Positions 10,498-21,480 of a stretch of 64,000 bases of DNA are shown one piece after another. The translations under genes were made by a program, and so were the position numbers. The DNA comes from Panax quinquefolius (taxonomy: Eukaryota > Streptophyta > Magnoliopsida > Apiales > Araliaceae): positions 59,293,023 to 59,357,022 of the forward strand of contig CM035167.1 in the NCBI GenBank assembly GCA_020205615.1, in the 5' to 3' direction. Under the pieces are notes generated by a model. It was not told the DNA's origin and did no database searches. It saw only the letters and a list, made by a program, of their open reading frames with translations. Every line of letters starts with the position of its first letter. Within the stretch, counting starts at the first letter, position 1.

Positions 10498-11589
10498 CTA
10501 ACATATTGGAGAGCGACACTTTCGTCCATACAATGCTTCAAATGGAGCCACACCTGTACTTGCTTGATAACAGTTGTTGTAGGAGAATTCCACCAATGGT
10601 AGGTACTTATCCCAACTCCCTTTGAAATCTAGGACACAAAGTCTTAATAGATCCTCAAGAGTTTTAATAGTCTTCTCTGATTGTCCGTTCGTTTGAGGAT
10701 GGTATGCCGAACTAAATCGTAAATCCGTGCCCATAGCTTTCTGCAAGCTAACCCAGAATCTTGAAGTGAATCTTGGGTCACGATCTGAAACTATGGATAC
10801 TGGCATGCCATGCAATCTCACAATCTCATTTACGTACATACTAGCAAGACTTTCAAGGGAATAAGTCTCACGTATAGGCAAGAAATGGGCAGACTTGGTT
10901 AATCTATCAACAATAACCCAAATCGCATGTATGCCTTGAGAAACCTTGGGAAGACCCGTAACAAAGTCCATAGTAATATGTTCCCACTTCAATTTCAGAA
11001 TCTCAAGTGGTTGCAATGGACCCTTTGGTATTTGATGCTCCACCTTTACACGTTGACAAGTTAAACATCTCGAGATAAACTTCGCGATCTCTCTCTTCAT
11101 ATTGTTCCACCAAAATGTATGTCGAAGATCATGATACATTTTGGTACTCCCAGGATGGATTGCAAACGGTGTGTTGTGTGCCTCCATCACGATTCTATGC
11201 TTCAAGTCAGAATCATTAGGAACACAAAGTTTGGAGTGTACTCGAAGTATTCCTTCTTCATCGATTCTTGTTTCTGGAATAGTACCTTCTTGAACTTTCT
11301 TCTTTATACACACCAGCTCCATGTCCGTAACTTGAGCAACTTTAACTTTATCGATTAAAGGCGGTTCTACTCGTATGCTTGATATCATCATGTGGGTACT
11401 TGGAGCCTTTATCTCTATCTCCATCCTTTGCAAGTCATACAAAATGGGCCTTTGTGTTAAAAACGTTGCACTTGTACCCGCATATGATCTTCTACTCAAT
11501 GCGTCAGCTACCATGTTTGCTTTTCCAAGATGGTATTGGATAGTTTGGTCATAATCTTTCAACAGCTCGAGCCAACGTCGTTGCCACAT
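10498..11589 (-). pseudogene. RNase H end and integrase core (F-A)
   Basis: One open frame of 363 codons. From its start: RNase H tail with ANMVADALSRR, the linker, integrase zinc finger (H and H in HNTPFAIHPGSTKMYHD, C and C in CLTCQR), then the catalytic core with Asp in MDFVTGLPK, Asp in SDRDPRFTS and Glu in HPQTNGQSEKTIKTLEDLLR, so the D,D,E triad is visible. It ends at TAG after SPIC. This core is the best preserved integrase in the window. At 11590 a one-base loss in a run of A cuts it from the rest of RNase H. Confidence 0.9.
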
Positions 11590-11950
11590 GTTGAGTTCCT
11601 TTTGGGTAAAAAATATTTGAGGCTTTTATGATCTGTGTAGATATCCACTTTCTCCCTATATAGGTAGTGTCTCCATATCTTCAACGCGAAAACGATCGCC
11701 ACGCTAACTCCAAATCGGGGTAGTATAATTCCTCTCATATTCTTTGAGTTGTTGCGGCATAGGCTATGACTTTCCCATGTTTCGAGAACATATCCTAACC
11801 CTTTGCCGAAGCATCATCAGAGATAACAAATCCATCCGAACCGAATTTGGTATTGTTAGAATAGTGCATCAAAATGAGTTTCCTCTTGAGATCTTGGAAA
11901 CTCTTCTCGCATTCATCGCTCCATACGAATTTTGTATCTTTACGAGTCAG
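11590..11950 (-). pseudogene. RNase H, main part (F-A)
   Basis: Corresponds to the RNase H stretch with DASGKGLG-like and [10 protein letters not shown] sequences that is readable in F-B (49853-50695). Here it is broken by small indels: six A instead of seven at 11610, and a scrambled stretch at 11700-11730. No long open frame remains. Confidence 0.75.
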
Positions 11951-12355
11951 CTAAGTTAACGGAGTAGCGATTTGAGAAAATCCTTCCACGAATCTTCGAT
12001 AATAACCAGCTAAGCCCAGAAAGCTACGTACTTCTGTCAACGACTTCGGTTGCTCCCAACTTTGTATTGCTTCAATCTTCGTCAGGTCAACAAACACTCC
12101 ATGTTTTGACACCGTGTGCCCAAGGAACACTACTTCCTCAAGCCAGAACTCATATTTCTTCAGCTTGGCATATAGCTTGTTATCACGAAGCCTTTGCAGT
12201 ACCAGCTTCAAATGGCGCTCATGATCTTCACGGCTTTTGGAATCGATGAGGTTGTCATCAATAAAGACAACAACGAACTGATCCAAATATTCTTTGAACA
12301 CACGGTTCATCATATGCATAAAAGCAGCAGGAGCATTAGTCCATCCAAAAGACAT
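11951..12355 (-). pseudogene. Reverse transcriptase, palm to thumb (F-A)
   Basis: The 134-codon frame starts at the conserved [10 protein letters not shown] stretch, followed by the catalytic FIDDNLI (the YVDD box position; both Asp present) and [15 protein letters not shown], then [17 protein letters not shown]. It would copy element RNA into DNA. The Met start is only the first in-frame ATG; the natural protein continues from upstream codons. Confidence 0.9.
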
Positions 12356-12700
12356 GACTAGGAATTCATAATGCCCGTACTGAGTTCTAAAGGCAGTCTT
12401 CAGAATATCCTCAGTTTTAACCTTTAGCTGATGATATCCAGAACGAAGATCAATTTTTGAAAAGAATTATGCTCCTTGCAACTGGTCAAACAGGTCATCA
12501 ATGCGAGGTAGCAGATACCTATTATTATGGTGACATGGTTAAATTCTTGATAGTCAATACAAAGTCACACACTCCCGTCTTTCTTCTTTACAAATAAAAT
12601 AGGAGCACCCCAAGGAGATGTACTAGGACAAATGGAACCGATGTCCAACAACTCCTGTAGTTGGACCTTTAACTCCTGAAGTTTAATAGGAGCCATTCGA
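12356..12700 (-). pseudogene. Reverse transcriptase, fingers (F-A)
   Basis: Corresponds to the RT start read in F-B at 51213-51476 ([16 protein letters not shown] and CIDYQELN). In this copy the frame has a TAA in the GA-FFSK stretch (shared with F-B) and extra losses around 12530-12560 (TTATTATGG, AAATTC), so no open frame is left. Confidence 0.75.
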
Positions 12701-13601
12701 TATGGGGTTTTAAAATGGGCTTTGTACCAAGTTCAAGGTCAATAAAGAATTCAACTTCACGTTCTGGGGGTAGACCGGGAAGTTCGTCAGGAAATACGTC
12801 AGAAAATTCACTAACAATAGAAATATTATTCACATCTGACGTGTTTTTGTTCATGTCCGTGACATGGGCTAAGAAAGCTTGACATCCATTTTTCAATAAA
12901 CGAATAGCTTTATGGCTTGATATGACAGTGATTGACTTTAGTGGTTTGGTTGTTTGGATTTGTATAACAGGTTGGTTAGGAATATGAAAACTAACAACCT
13001 TACGAAAACAATCAATTTTAGCATGATGAGAGTGTAACCAATCAATCCCTAAAATCACATAAAATGCAAGTATTTTCAAAGAAATAAGATCAATAGGTAA
13101 TGTGATGGTACTAACTTGGATCAAACAAGATTTATAAATAGTGGATGCAATGAAAGTTTCCCCTAATGTAGTCTCCACAGATAAGTCAAAGTCTAATTTC
13201 TCCGGAGTCAAGTTTAAACGTTGAGCACAAGCAGGAGAGATAAGTGAATGGGTAGCACCGGTATCTAGTAAGATATATACTTCGCAAGAATTTATGATTA
13301 GCTTACCCATGATCACCTCGTTTGGGTTCTTTGTATTTTGACCAGTCACGACAAATGCTCTTCCAGGAACCGTTGACTTTGACTTTTCAGGGACAGCCTT
13401 TTGAGTCACCATCCCCACTGGACTTGGTTTCGCTACAGTACAATCTCGAGCGATATGTCCTTTCTTTCCATAATTATAGCATACCTTGAACTGTTGTTGA
13501 CAGTTTGGGCTGATATGTCCCTCTTTTCCACATTTATAGCATACGACCGGTGATCGTTCTCCTCCCTTAGAACCAGTTGCTACTGGTGCTGACATCTTCA
13601 C
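12669..13601 (-). pseudogene. Nucleocapsid and protease (F-A)
   Basis: 310 codons. Residues 21-34 form a normal CCHC knuckle (CYKCGKEGHISPNC). Residues 41-54 form a second one with Tyr in place of the second Cys (CYNYGKKGHIARDC), in both F copies. The protease active site DTGATHS is at residues 113-119, followed by ILGIDWL. The last 13 residues are out of frame because one base is missing in CCCATTTTAAAACCCC; the same loss is in F-B, whereas C retains the extra base. Confidence 0.9.
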
Positions 13602-14480
13602 ATTGTCATCGTTGAATCTCCTCTTTTTAAAATCTTCCCCCGACTCGCTTCTTCTATTTTCATGGCCACGATTACCACCAGAGTGGTTACCGCTTTTGTC
13701 TGAATATTTTCCTCCCCTCTGGTTTTTATTTCTTCGATGACTACTGCCACCGGTATGACCCTGGTTGTGGTCCCTCGGTTGAACGTACTCGTTATCTCAC
13801 TCTAATAATTGAGCCATGTTGACAACATCTGAATATAAAGAAAATTTAGGAAAGATAAGATATTGCCGAATCTCGGGTTTTAAACCTCTCAGAAACATCC
13901 TCATCATTCGTTCCTCATTTTCTACCAAATGAGGTGCAAACCTGGATAACTCTGCGAACTTCGCCTCGTACTGGGACACCGTCATGTTGTTTTTTTCTAA
14001 TCTAATAAACTCTACCTCCTTCATATGGTGAAAACTTTTAGGAAAGTACTTGTCATTAAAAAGTTTCTGAAACGTTTCCCAAGACATCTTTGAGTGTAGC
14101 GAGTGAGTCGCTTCACGAGACTCCACCGAAGAGTCCGCGCTTGCCGCGAACATAAAGGTCTTTGAATGGAACCTTACGGTTCTCTGTGCATCCCAAGACA
14201 TCGAATATCTTGGTAATTTGTTTAACCCACGTCTCTGCCTTGATCGGATCCGGCTTTCTGATAAATTAAGGTGGTCCCAACTCTTTGAACTGCTTGGTTG
14301 TGACAAGCCGCGCGTTGCTATCATTTCCAACCGTATTTTGTACACGAGTCTCCCTCGTCTGGTTTTGCATGAATTATAAAAAGCTTCTAAACATTCTGTC
14401 GTTCATCATCTGCTCAGTGGTGTTGTTTATAGGAGGAATATTGCCTTCCTGTTGCACATTCCCCTAGGTGGTGATTAAAG
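13602..14480 (-). pseudogene. gag: gag, capsid part (F-A), 5' truncated
   Basis: The readable part, 13797-14345, contains the capsid-like LFNDKYFPKSFHHMKEVEF, SQYEAKFAELSRFAPHLVENEERMMRMFLRGLKPEIRQYL and ends with a stop after AQLLE where F-B has the same stop. Around 14095-14160 the bases are scrambled relative to F-B. The start codon seen in F-B (53276) lies beyond the break at 14480. Confidence 0.85.
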
Positions 14481-14790
14481 GAGTTACTTACAGTGGTGTT
14501 TGCCTTCGACAAATTCATAGCTTATCTTATTGGCACCAAGGTAATTGTCTACACTGATCATTCTGCCATTAAATATCTGATTGAGAAGAAGTATGCAAAA
14601 CCACATTTAATACGGTGGGTACTGTTGTTACAAGAATTTGATCTGGAGATCCGGGACAGAAAAGTTACCGAACATCAAGTGGCGGATCATCTGTCTCTGT
14701 TGGAAAACGCAGAGGTACAGAAGGAAAACAACTTATTGATTAATGAAAAATTTTCGGATGAACAACTGTTCCGGGTAACCACAATATTGC
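14481..14790 (+). pseudogene. RNase H fragment of an Athila-like element
   Basis: The first codon after the break belongs to the typical stretch [12 protein letters not shown]; then [13 protein letters not shown] with the RNase H Asp and [11 protein letters not shown]. Residue pattern is that of Athila/Tat elements, clearly unlike the chromoviruses around it. Everything upstream (gag, protease, RT) is missing. The frame stays open through 15026 into the integrase. Confidence 0.85.
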
Positions 14791-15974
14791 CTTGGTATGC
14801 TGACTATGTGAACTACGTGGTTGCCAAAGTGTTACCACCGGATTTGACTTCACAGCAACGTAAGAAGTTCCTCCACGATGTTAAGCAATACTATTGGGAT
14901 GAACCATTCTTGTTTAAAGCTTGCGCCGATCAAATGATTAGACGTTGTGTGCCTCACGAAGAAATGGATAGTATATTAGGCCATTGCCACTCCTCAGATT
15001 ACGGAGGTCATTATTTCGGTGATTGAATAGCAGCAAAAGTGCTACAATCGGGATTTTTCTGGCCTTCGAAGAAATGTGATCGATGCCAACGCATAGGTAA
15101 TATCTCCAAGCGCAATGAATTGGCACTCAACACAATTTTGGAGGTAGAACTGTTCGACGTATGGGGAATCGATTTTATGGGACCTTTCCCATCATCTTTT
15201 AATAATCAGTACATTTTGTTGGCGGTAGATTATGTTTCCAAATAGGTAGAAGCCGCAGCGTTACCCACGAATGACGCCAATGTTGTCCTCTGATTTTTGA
15301 AGAAAAACATCTTCACCCGATTTGGGACGTCGAGGGCGATAATAAGTGATGAGGGAACTAACTTCTGTAATAAACAGTTCACCAAATTGCTTATAAAATA
15401 TAAGGTTCATCATAAAATAGCAGCCGCGTATCATCCCCAAACCAATGGTCAAGCGGAGGTCTCGAACCGGGAAGTCAAGCGAATTCTGGAAAAAGTGGTT
15501 AATCCGTCACGAAAAGATTGGTCCTCGCATCTTGATAATGCTCTATGAGCATATCGAATAGCTTACAAGAATCCTATAGGCATGTCACCCTATCGAATGG
15601 TTTCCGGAAAAGCATGTCACCTCCCGGTTGATTTAGAACACAGTGCACACTGGGCCATACAGAAACTTAACTTCGATCTACAAGAAGCCGGTGAGAAAAG
15701 GTTACTTAAGTTTAACGAGATGGACAAATTCCGGTTCAATGCGTTTAAAAATGCAAAACTCTACAAGGAGAAAGTCAAAGCATGACACGATAAGAAAATT
15801 CTTGATCGAACATTTGAAACGGGCTAACAAGTATTACTGTTCAACTCACGCTTGCATTTATTTCCTGGGAAATTGAAATCCCAGTGGTCCGGACCATTCG
15901 TGATAATATCTGTCGCTCCACACAGAAACATTGAGGTCGAAGAACCGAATTCAAAACGAAAATTTAAGGTAAAC
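14791..15974 (+). pseudogene. Integrase of the Athila-like element, 5' part
   Basis: The zinc finger is visible as [13 protein letters not shown] (H,H) and CDRCQR (C,C). The catalytic core shows Asp in [13 protein letters not shown], Asp in [12 protein letters not shown] and Glu in [21 protein letters not shown]. Stops interrupt after YFGD (15024), after DYVSK (15243), after DNAL (15546) and after KVKA (15783). The C-terminal part reads WSGPF and ends in KRKFKVN at 15974, where element C has inserted; the frame resumes at 26203. Confidence 0.85.
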
Positions 15975-17324
15975 TGTAAGACCCCGAAATTTTTAAATAA
16001 AAAGGAATTTCCTTTATTTATTATTTTGAAATAGTAAGGGTTGATTTGATTAATGTGGATAGTTAAGGGTTAAATACGCAAATATTTCAAAATAAGCAAG
16101 TGGTTATAAAATATTCATTATTATTGGGAATATTCGTTTGGTCGTGGAATATTAATCTTTGTCTTGAGAATATTCGTGCGACGGCCTTGCCATGCATGTG
16201 TGGGCCCCATAACGGAAAAGCGATTGGATGAAGAAAACGACAAATATAAGTTGTTTTTAAATAACGGCATAGTTATTACTGAATTATCTTGTTGGAATAC
16301 CCTGTGGTTAAAACACACTAATCTGGCGTTGTTGAACAAGAGCACTACGGTATTGCACCAATTATTGATTCTTACGTGAAGGCAGGCACTACTCGATAAT
16401 GGTTACGATAATTCTTGTTCAATATTTTATTGAGTTAATAATTCTTTGCGTTGATATTTTATATTCTTTGTTGTTTCAATAATTGTCATTACAATATTTT
16501 TTCATTATCGAAGCAATAATTCATATTATCTGAATAATATTATTAGAGAACATTATTGGCAATGTCTAGAAAGTTACGCCTAAGGAGAGGTTTGGTCACC
16601 TAATTGCGGCGCCAAGAAGAAGAAATTCTTATTGAAAGCCCCTCTTCTCCGGAACCGCACGGTTTGTCAATATTGTGATTCGTAATATTATTTGTGAATA
16701 ATTAATTATTGATTTATATGATGAGGAAAATATTGATTTTATGTGGATATAGATTGAGAAAATTTTAAAATGACAATTGTTGAAAATTAATATTTTATCT
16801 TTTTCGATAAAATAATTCATTTAAATATATTATTTTAATAATATATTAATTGTGATATTTTTACAATGAATGTGGGATATATGAGTATACGAGGAGGAAG
16901 AGTATTTTTGTTGCAATAAATGTTTAAAACATGTTAAACATGTCGGTGGACCCCATTTATTGAATGAAATTTGATTATAGCACAGAAATCGCCTGGTTTG
17001 TGGATTTTTGGTCAATTTCATTTGGAATTTGGAAAAACTTTCTTACGCAAAGTTGTAGAAATTGAATTTCCTATAAGAATCGTGAGATTCAAATTTTACG
17101 ATGAAAGGGCTATTTATTATGAATTATTGAAGTTACGAAGCTCAAAATAATTGATTTTTGTAAGTTTTAATTATTTATTTTATGAAAAAACGTTTTTTAT
17201 CATTTCTTTCTAGAAGGTTGGCATGTGGGAAATGTTGGGATCTGATTTCCAAAGAGGCGTGGAAAATTTATTAATAATAATATATTTTATTAAATTTTAC
17301 GCTTTGGTGTTCTAAGCATTTTCC

Positions 17325-17332
17325 TATAAATA
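17325..17332 (+). promoter_or_regulatory. TATA box of the C 5' LTR
   Basis: TATAAATA then GGGTGCTTAGGTTAG; transcription would be expected to begin about 30 bases downstream, near AATTGAAAATCACACC. Confidence 0.7.
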
Positions 17333-17502
17333 GGGTGCTTAGGTTAGAATTGAAAATCACACCGTAAATCAAGTTTTCTCTCTCTATATTATCGAGCGTA
17401 TTCTTGTGAGTATTTTGAGTATACTTTGAGTATTGCTAGGCGATTGCAAGTTCCTTGACAAAGACTATACCCCAGTATTCTAGCTAAAAATCTTGATCTT
17501 TC

Positions 17503-17511
17503 GAGGTAAGG
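17503..17511 (+). promoter_or_regulatory. Possible 5' splice site in the C 5' LTR
   Basis: GAG|GTAAGG fits the plant donor consensus. The same motif sits about 170-180 bases after the TATA box in C 3' LTR (24974), D LTR 2 (30469), all three F LTRs and G (62262-62268). A conserved pyrimidine-rich acceptor occurs near 18456. The use of the site is inferred. Confidence 0.45.
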
Positions 17512-17599
17512 GATATTATTTTTTTCAGTAATGATATTATTTCTTCAATATCATTATGCTGAAATGTTGATCTGAAGTTTTTATCAAATTTGGAACTTT

Positions 17600-17815
17600 T
17601 TCATGTCGGGGTTACTAATTCATGGGTTACTATTCATGAGTTACTATTCACGAGTTACTATTTATGAGTTACTATTCACGAGTACTATTCATGAAGCGTG
17701 AAGATGTTTTTGTGGAATTTCTATCTTTTGGTGTCGAGTTACTATTCACGATACTCGTACTTATTCACGATATCTGCACTATTCACGTTATACGGTACTA
17801 TTCACCAAAAAATAA
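17600..17815 (+). repeat. TACTATTCAC minisatellite (C 5' LTR)
   Basis: About ten degenerate copies of GAGTTACTATTCAC, interrupted at 17695-17745 by unrelated bases. Confidence 0.75.
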
Positions 17816-18044
17816 AATTTCTTCTTTTCGTCCAAAACATCTATTCTGGATACTAACTCTGATTGTATCCATGTTTTGATCATTCTTGAATTTTATACCA
17901 CTATGATTATTTTTGAGGTATTTTTGGGCGTGGATAAAACCAAGTACGAATCCTTAATCCTTAATCCTTGTCATTTTGTTTCACTGGATTCGTTTCTTAA
18001 AATATTTTTCATCATCCTCGGTCTTAAATGATGATATTATGGAA

Positions 18045-18175
18045 TATCTTTGGCACATAGTGCAAAGATGAATGATTTCTGAAGAATATCTTTGGCCGTA
18101 GTGCAAAGATGAGCGGTGTTTAAATGAACACGACCAATCGATGAATATCTTTGGCACGTAGTGCAAAGATGAATA
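18045..18175 (+). repeat. Hairpin-type units (C 5' LTR)
   Basis: Three units with perfectly complementary arms ATCTTTG and CAAAGAT around GCACATAGTG, GCCGTAGTG and GCACGTAGTG. Confidence 0.8.
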
Positions 18176-18720
18176 TTTGATTCCGATGTATATTGATTGA
18201 TGTTACGAGGATAAAAGATAGATTGATGAACTTTTAAATTCATACATAGAAGATAGTAGTTTGCATTCTCTACTTAACTCTTCTAATGAATTATTATTTT
18301 CATTGCGAATATTGAATTAAAATTTGTTGTCTATTGTATTCTATTAGATTTTTCCCTGTTGAAGACTAACGATAATTTGTTGTATATTATCTTAGTCATA
18401 ATATTCTTTCTTGAGCTAGTTGAGCTCACCCTTTTCCTTTTGTTCCATTTTTCTCGGGAGGCGAGAATATAAAGCGAGTACGTAGCTCTAAAATGGAATG
18501 AAGGTTTTAGAAAGGATTGTTTAGTAGTCCTCACCATTTTGTAAAATAATGTATCAATAAATGTGATGAGGATTTATTTGAGTATAGATATTGTACAGAA
18601 GATAATATTTGTATTCAAACTCACAGTTTTCTTGTTGTAATAATAAAGTTGTAGTTGTTTACATACCATGTATTGACAACTCGTAATGGGTGATGTATAC
18701 CTATTTTGGGGTGTCACAGT

Positions 18721-18732
18721 TGAGTATCGAGC
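18721..18732 (+). other. Primer binding site of C
   Basis: TGAGTATCGAGC, two bases after the LTR; a worn form of the tRNA-iMet site TGGTATCRGAGC. Confidence 0.65.
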
Positions 18733-18890
18733 TTAGGATATGATCTCCGGCGGAGATCGGGGAATAGAACTAGGAGGGAGAGACGAGTAAATCCTTAGCT
18801 AGTGTGTCCTACCTAAGCTTATTTGTTAGTTGGTCAAGATATATAGGGATATTATGTGATATATTGATTTCCTTAATTAACCCTTGTTTT

Positions 18891-20110
18891 ATGGCGGTAT
18901 TTGAGAATGTCGTGAGAATATTAACAATGGAAATGAGACCGTGGAGATGCTGTACTCACCAACGAGGAGAGCGTGCAACAGTGGCAATGTTCCTCCCCTT
19001 GATCAACACCATTGAAAGAGATGATGAACGAGGGGATGTTTAGAAGTTTTTGCGAGTTCATGCAAAATCGACGAGAGGAAACTTCGTGTTCAAAATACTG
19101 AGGAGGAAATGATAGCAATTCACGGGTTGTCACAACCAAGCGAGTTCAAAGAGTTGGGACCACGAAATTTAAGGAAAGCCGGATCCGATCATGGGCGAAA
19201 ACATGGGTCAAACAAATTACCAAGATATTCGATGTCTTGGGATGCGGAGGAACGAAGGTTCCATTCGCCACCTTTATGTTCCGTGGTGAGGCGGACTCAT
19301 GGTGGGAGTCTCGTGAAGCGTACCCATCCAAACTTTTCGGCATGTCTTGGGAGACGTTTGAAGCTATTTAATGACAAATACTTTCACGAAAGTGTTCGTC
19401 GTATGAAGGAAGTGGAGTTCATCGATTGGAACAAAACAACACGGCGGTGTCTCGATGACGAGGCAAAGTTTGCGAGTTATCCGTGTTTGCACCTCATTTG
19501 GTGGAGAATGAGGAACGTATGACGGATGTTTCTTAGAGGTTTGAAACCCGTATACGTCGAAATCTCATTTCTCATAAATTTTCTCTTTATTCGAGATGTT
19601 GTAAGCAAGGGCTCAATTATTAGAATGAGATAACGAGTACTACGGTCAACCGAGGACCATAACCAGAGGATCGTACCGAGATAGCGATCAATAGAATAAT
19701 GATAACCAATGGAGAGAAAAGCAGACGGACAAAATGGTTACCACTCGGTGGTAATCATGGCCATGAAAATAGAAGAAGCGAAGTCGGGAGGAGATTTTAA
19801 AAGAGGAGATTTAACAACGACTATGTGAAGACGACAGCGGTCTTGCAAGAATCAGCCCGGTTCTAAGGAGGAGAACGACCACCCATTCATATACTACAAA
19901 TGCGGAAAAGAGGGACATATCGGTCAAAGCGCCCACAACAGCTCAAGGTATGCTATAGTTGTGGAAAGGAAGGACATATCGCTTTCGAGATTATCAGATA
20001 GCGAAACCTAGTTCAAAGAGGACGGTGACTCAAAAGATCGTCCCGAAAAGTCAAAGTCAACGATTACGGGAAGAGCGTTTGTTGTGGATCGGTCATAATG
20101 CGAGGAACCC
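18891..20110 (+). pseudogene. gag: gag of C (many frameshifts)
   Basis: ATG at 18891 in the context CCCTTGTTTTATGGC, as in F. Pieces of the capsid region appear in shifting frames: GPRNL near 19160, YSMSWDAEE near 19230, LFNDKYFHESVRRMKEVEF at 19366-19422, and FLRGLKP-like at 19530. Two zinc knuckles are recognisable at about 19895-19985, the first as YYKCGKEGHI. At 19137-19146 C reads AAGCGAGTTC where A1 has AAGCAGTTC, one of several CAG-related changes. No part could be translated over more than about 140 codons. Confidence 0.85.
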
Positions 20111-20650
20111 AAACGAGGTGATCACGGGTAAGCTATTTATAAATTCTTGCGAAGTTTATACCTTACTTGATCTTTGGTGCTTCCCATTCATTTATCTCTC
20201 TGCTTTGTGCTCAACGTTTAAACTTGACTCGGAGAAATTAGACTTTGACCTATCTGTGGAAACTCCGTTAGGAGAAACTTTCATCACATCCACCGTTTAT
20301 AAATCTTGTTTGATTCAAGTTGGCACCATTACCTTACTGTTGACCTTATCTCTTTAAAGATACTTGCTTTTGATGTGATTTTAGGGGATTGATTGGTTAA
20401 CTACTCATCATGCCAAAATTGATTGTTTTCGTAAGGTTGTTAGTTTTCATATTCCTAACCAACTGTTATGCGAATTCAAGTAACTAAACCATTAAAATCA
20501 ATCACCATCATATCTAATCATAAAGCTATTCGTTTATTAAAAAAGCGGATGTCAAGCTTTCTTAGCTCATGTTATGGATTTGAATAAAGACACGTCAAAA
20601 TTTGAATAATATTCTGTTGTTATTGACTTTTCGGCGTATTTCAAGAACTT
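20111..20650 (+). pseudogene. Protease of C
   Basis: GKLFINSCEVYTLLD precedes the active site, but the DTGA codons are scrambled (GATCTTTGGTGC at about 20170), so the catalytic Thr-Gly are not readable. EKLDFDLSVETPLGETFITSTVYKSCLIQ follows in frame. A further shift at 20340 and a TGATTGATTGG duplication at 20387 disturb the ILGIDWL stretch. Confidence 0.85.
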
Positions 20651-21480
20651 CCTGGTCTACCCCGAGCGTGAAGTTGAATTCTTTATTGATCTTGAACTCG
20701 GTACAAAGCCCATTTCTAAAACCCCATATCGAATGGCTCCTATTGAACTTCAGAGTTAAAGGTCCAACTACGAGAATTGTTGGACATCGGTTTCATTCCC
20801 TAGTACATCTCCTTGGGGTGCTCTGTTTTATTTGTAAAGAAGAAAGACGGAGTATGCGACTTTATCGATTGACTATCGGAATTGAACCATGTCACCATCA
20901 AGAATAGGTATCCTCTACCTCGTATTGATGCCTTGTTTGACCCGATTCTGCAGGGGCACAATTCTTTTCAAAATCGATCTTAGATTACGGATATCATCAC
21001 CAAGATTAGAATCGAGGATATTCCAAAGACGCCTTTAGAACTTCGATGCGGGCATTATGAATTCTTAGTCATGTCTTTTTGGGATTGACTAATGCTCCTG
21101 CGACTTTCATGGATATGATGAATCGAGTATTCAAGGAATATTTGGATCAATTCGTTGTTGTCTTTATTGATGACATCCTCATATATTCCAAAAGCCGTGA
21201 AGATCATGAGCACCATGTGAAGTGGTACTCGAAGGCTTCGTGAAAACCAACTATATGCCAAATTGAAGAAATGCGAGTTACGGCTTGAGGAAGTAGCATT
21301 CCTTGGGCACGTGGTGTCGAAAACATGGAGTATCTGTTGATCCGGCGAAGATTGAAGCAATACAAAGTTGGGAGAAACCAAGTCGGTGGATCAAGTACGT
21401 AGCTTTTTGGGCTTATTTGGTTATTATCGGAGATTCGTGGAAGGGTTTTCTCGAATCGCTACTCCATTAACTTTCAACTA
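20651..21480 (+). pseudogene. Reverse transcriptase of C
   Basis: Readable islands: KPIS and PYRMAPIEL (20705-20750), KKDG near 20845, a [14 protein letters not shown] stretch near 21078, then [22 protein letters not shown] at about 21130-21195 with the two catalytic Asp, and the FLGH-like and [17 protein letters not shown] stretches up to 21475. At least six frame changes separate them. Confidence 0.85.

Larger units (their letters stand above)
7368..14480 (-). mobile_element. Ty3/gypsy chromovirus F-A, truncated in gag
   Basis: Reading on the minus strand from 14480: gag, protease, RT, RNase H, integrase with chromodomain, polypurine tract, 3' LTR. The gag start, leader, primer site and 5' LTR seen in the sister copy F-B (53229-56076) are absent; at 14481 the sequence turns into an Athila-like RNase H. 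Inserted in the E LTR with left flank CTTGT. It shares two premature stops and one frameshift with F-B, so F was already inactive before the block was duplicated. Confidence 0.9.
15975..18718 (+). repeat. 5' LTR of C
   Basis: Starts TGTAAGACCCC, ends GGTGTCACA. Contains a TATA box (17325), donor-like GAG|GTAAGG (17506), TACTATTCAC repeats (17600-17815), hairpin units (18045-18175), an acceptor-like pyrimidine tract ending near 18456, and the LTR end. Confidence 0.95.
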
